Below, piece after piece: positions 32,297 through 34,328 of a stretch of DNA of 34,328 nucleotides (the stretch's first letter is position 1; each line of letters opens with the position of its first letter). The notes beneath the pieces were generated by a model, which had not been told where the DNA came from, searched no databases, and saw nothing but the letters and a program-made list of their open reading frames with translations. The stretch lies in NCBI GenBank assembly GCA_021201035.1, contig JAJQFQ010000069.1, forward strand, positions 1-34,328, in the 5' to 3' direction. Both the position numbers and the translations under genes were made by a program. This stretch comes from Clostridiales bacterium. Lineage in GTDB: Bacteria; Bacillota; Clostridia; Lachnospirales; Lachnospiraceae.

Positions 32297-33298
32297 ATGG
32301 AGCAAAGAAAAACTTTGCAGGAACTGACACTGTTAGACCGGTTTTTGTTTAACGAGACCATGGAAAAACCGGAAAATATGCAGGCGATGCTGGAGATTAT
32401 TCTGGGAAAAGAGATTGTACTGAAATACCTGCCCCAGTCGGAGAAAGAACAGTGTACATCCCCTGTTTTTCGATTTGTGAAGCTGGATGTGTGGACACAG
32501 GATACTGAGGATGTGATTTATGAGGTTGAATCCCAGCAGAGTAATACGGGAAACCTGCCGAAACGCAGTCGTTATTATCAGTCCGTGATTGACAGTAAGC
32601 TTTTGGAACCGGGCATTGATGATTTTAATGTGTTGAATCCTGTTTGCGTGATTATTATCACTCCGTTTGACCTTTTTAAAAAGAAGAAGTATTTGTACAC
32701 TTTTACCATGAGATGCAGGGAATCAACTGATATAGATCTGAATGACGGAGCAGTGCGGATTTTCCTGAATACACATGGAAATGATGATGAAGGAATCAGT
32801 CAGGATTTGAAGGAACTTTTATATTTTATAGAGCACACGAATGATCAGAATAAGATTTTTCAGAGTGAAAAAGTCAATCAGATCAGGCAGAGTGTCCGGG
32901 TGATTCAGAATAACGAGGAGGTGAGTTTGCGCTATATGCAGGAATGGGAAGAAAAATTGATATTTAAGCGAGAAGGGTTGCGAGAGGGCAGAGAAGAAGG
33001 AAGGAAAGAAGGAAGAAAAGAAGGAAGAAAAGAAGGAAGGAAAGAGGGCAGAGAAGAAACTTTGAAAGAACTTCAGCCAAAGCTTGATAACGCAGAGCGT
33101 GGACGAAAGGAAGCGGAGCGCAAATGGAGCGAGGCGGAAAAGGAAAAAAGCAGGTTAGAACATGAAGCATATGAACGAGAGGTACAGATTTTTCTGAATT
33201 TACTTCATAGTGGATTATCGCAGGAGAAGGTTCAGTGTTATATGAATAGCAGAGAGGACATTGCAAAAGAAGCAATGGAGAGATTTCGGACAGAGTGA
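32297..33298 (+). CDS. Rpn family recombination-promoting nuclease / PD-(D/E)XK putative transposase
   Basis: The protein has 333 residues. The N-terminal half matches the Rpn/PD-(D/E)XK transposase-like nuclease family: LTLLDRFLFNETMEKPENMQ, then VKLDVWTQDTEDVIYEVESQ, where Asp and Glu-x-Glu/Gln form the nuclease core, then RSRYYQSVIDSKLL and VCVIIITPFDLF. The C-terminal half is charged and helical, with six 4-residue units (LREG, REEG, then four RKEG), then an AERGRKEAERKWSEAEKEK coiled coil and a closing small domain (FLNLLHSGLSQEKVQCYMN). GAAGGAGG precedes the ATG. These proteins are mobile-element-like DNases, often multicopy. No other transposition gene is nearby. Confidence 0.88.
   Translation: MEQRKTLQELTLLDRFLFNETMEKPENMQAMLEIILGKEIVLKYLPQSEKEQCTSPVFRFVKLDVWTQDTEDVIYEVESQQSNTGNLPKRSRYYQSVIDSKLLEPGIDDFNVLNPVCVIIITPFDLFKKKKYLYTFTMRCRESTDIDLNDGAVRIFLNTHGNDDEGISQDLKELLYFIEHTNDQNKIFQSEKVNQIRQSVRVIQNNEEVSLRYMQEWEEKLIFKREGLREGREEGRKEGRKEGRKEGRKEGREETLKELQPKLDNAERGRKEAERKWSEAEKEKSRLEHEAYEREVQIFLNLLHSGLSQEKVQCYMNSREDIAKEAMERFRTE
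32978..33049 (+). repeat. 12-bp in-frame tandem repeat in the Rpn-type gene
   Basis: Six 12-bp units encode LREG, REEG and four RKEG. The core copies are AGA/AGG AAA GAA GGA with few silent differences. The period of 12 is a multiple of 3, so changes in copy number alter helix length without a frameshift. Confidence 0.85.
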
Positions 33299-33391
33299 TA
33301 AGTGATATGTTTGGTAATCGATGATTTATCTCGGAAAAGTATTTTTTGTATAAGAACAATGCTGAAATCATGATATATCAGGAGGTGCTAT

Positions 33392-33823
33392 ATGAGAGAC
33401 GATAACTGTATTTTTTGCAAACTGGCATGCGGAGATATACCAGCTAACGTGATTTATGAGGATGAGATGTTTACGGTTATTCTGGACGCCAGTCCTGCGA
33501 CGAAGGGTCATGCGTTGATTCTGCCGAAGACGCATGCCGCAAATATTTACGAACTTCCGGATGATTATGCGTCCAAAGTGTTTGTATTGGCGAAAAAGCT
33601 GGCGGCGCGTATGACGGAAATCTTAAAATGTGACGGTTTTAATGTCGTGCAGAACAACGGCGAGGTGGCGGGACAGACTGTATTCCATTTCCATATGCAT
33701 CTGATTCCCCGCTACATCGGGGACGGCAACGAGGAGAAGCTTGGCTGGAATCACGCGGAACTGAGTGCGGATGAGATCGCGGAAATCGCGAAAATGCTGG
33801 ATATGAGAACTTCTGCAAGGTAG
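33392..33823 (+). CDS. HIT family nucleotide hydrolase/transferase
   Basis: The protein has 143 residues. It starts with the zinc-binding-like CIFCKLACGDIPANVIYED, then ATKGHALILPKTH and NVVQNNGEVAGQTVFHFHMH. The last contains the histidine-triad motif H-F-H-M-H followed by LIPR. Family members hydrolyse AMP-linked nucleotides such as adenosine phosphoramidate. The role in the cell is general housekeeping and not specific. The start has GGAGG. A long hairpin lies just downstream, facing murG. Confidence 0.95.
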   Translation: MRDDNCIFCKLACGDIPANVIYEDEMFTVILDASPATKGHALILPKTHAANIYELPDDYASKVFVLAKKLAARMTEILKCDGFNVVQNNGEVAGQTVFHFHMHLIPRYIGDGNEEKLGWNHAELSADEIAEIAKMLDMRTSAR

Positions 33824-33838
33824 GTTGTTTCGGATGAA

Positions 33839-33905
33839 AATGCGCCGCGTTTCAGCAGTCGTCGTTCCTTACTATAGAACGGCATGCTGTCGAAATCGGC
33901 GCATT
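33839..33905. terminator. Long structured hairpin between the HIT gene and murG
   Basis: AATGCGCCG (33839-33847) pairs with CGGCGCATT (33897-33905). Inside, TTTCAGCAG resembles the partner of CTGTCGAAA with mismatches, and CGTTC pairs with GAACG. No U-tract follows the outer stem, so it is either a bidirectional terminator of a degenerate type or a palindromic element. Confidence 0.5.
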
Positions 33906-33911
33906 GGTATA

Positions 33912-34328
33912 TCAAATTCGTTTATTTTTCCTTAATTCTTCAATCAGGCCGACAATGATTTCGATAGCGTCTGTTTTCTGACTTTCTTTCATGGCAGAGA
34001 TATAGGCCTTTTTGTTTTCCCATACAGAAGAAATGGCTTCCGAGAGAGTTAGGTCTGAGAGGTTTTCCTCCTCAAGCACATAGCTGAACCCCTGTTTCTC
34101 AAAAGATTTTGCGTTCAGAATCTGATCGCCCCGGCTGGCGGCTTTGGACAGCGGAATCAGGATGTTCGGTTTCGCGAGTGCCTGCAGTTCACAGATTGCG
34201 TTTGCTCCGGCACGCGAAATAACCAGATCAGCGGCGGCGAACAAATCAGCGAGCTCCTCATTAATATATTCATACTGTTCATAACCGGCGGTGTGCTTGA
34301 TGGCCTGTTCGTCGATGCCGTTTCCGCG
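33912..34328 (-). CDS. murG: MurG, N-acetylglucosaminyltransferase, C-terminal part (5' end outside window)
   Basis: The minus-strand frame is open to the window edge, so the N-terminal half is missing. The visible part has the MurG C-terminal donor-binding motifs: YINEELADLFAAADLVISRA, GANAICELQALAKPNILIPL and SKAASRGDQILNAKSF, then FSYVLEEENLSDLTLSEAI. MurG adds GlcNAc to lipid I to make lipid II on the inner face of the membrane. It is convergent to the HIT gene, with the hairpin between them. Confidence 0.93.
   Translation of the reverse strand, partial: RGNGIDEQAIKHTAGYEQYEYINEELADLFAAADLVISRAGANAICELQALAKPNILIPLSKAASRGDQILNAKSFEKQGFSYVLEEENLSDLTLSEAISSVWENKKAYISAMKESQKTDAIEIIVGLIEELRKNKRI

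Noticed and set aside
32978-33049. CRISPR-like or short tandem repeat array
   Set aside because: The 12-bp units are coding, in frame and lack spacers. They are protein repeats of the Rpn family.

Overview
The window looks like a piece of chromosome from an anaerobic, spore-forming, Gram-positive Clostridia member, most likely Lachnospiraceae-like. This is inferred from strong GGAGG-type ribosome sites with frequent TTG/GTG starts, sporulation genes (spoVT, a SPOCS/LysM protein), a peptidoglycan gene set, a split cobalamin-dependent methionine synthase and a non-pyrrolysine MttB homologue. No rRNA, tRNA, CRISPR array, complete insertion sequence or prophage was seen.

Layout. 1-3767 (+): 3' end of a RelA/SpoT enzyme, larB, a radical SAM protein, a small XRE-type regulator and an FMN reductase-like flavoprotein. 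3868-5371 (-): a terminator, spoVT broken by one extra base in an A7 run, a truncated unknown gene and an MmcQ/YjbR protein. 5498-10658 (+): a methionine/one-carbon cluster made of a free-standing methionine synthase reactivation domain, a MetH core lacking that domain, and a homocysteine methyltransferase-MTHFR fusion. A 133-bp MITE-like element with a 9-bp flanking duplication sits between the last two genes. 10751-14462: an accessory-looking patch with an orphan kinase-like protein whose catalytic loop appears degraded, a DUF285-repeat lipoprotein, an ECF-like sigma factor cut inside region 4, and an opposing fragment of an Ig-like surface protein. 14630-18304 (+): a two-component system with a very large sensor kinase. 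18555-21940 (+): MerR-type regulator, ddl, murF. 21945-22817 (-): PlsC-type acyltransferase. 23008-28489 (+): PrcB-like lipoprotein, SPOCS/LysM protein, NlpC/P60 hydrolase, aminotransferase, Sfp-type phosphopantetheinyl transferase. 28552-31969 (-): an operon of an MttB-family methyltransferase, a small membrane protein and a sodium:solute symporter. 32297-34328: Rpn-type nuclease, HIT protein (+) and the 3' end of murG (-).

How genes may work together. The methionine cluster covers methyl-THF formation, methyl transfer to homocysteine and cobalamin reactivation. The MttB-symporter operon suggests uptake and demethylation of a quaternary amine. ddl, murF and murG serve peptidoglycan precursor synthesis, and the NlpC/P60 protein probably acts in wall remodelling.

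The best candidates for a second look are the spoVT frameshift, the MITE-like insertion, the orphan pseudokinase/zinc-ribbon protein with the rearranged segment beside it, and the MttB-symporter operon. I did not see a clearly new multi-gene defence or mobile system.
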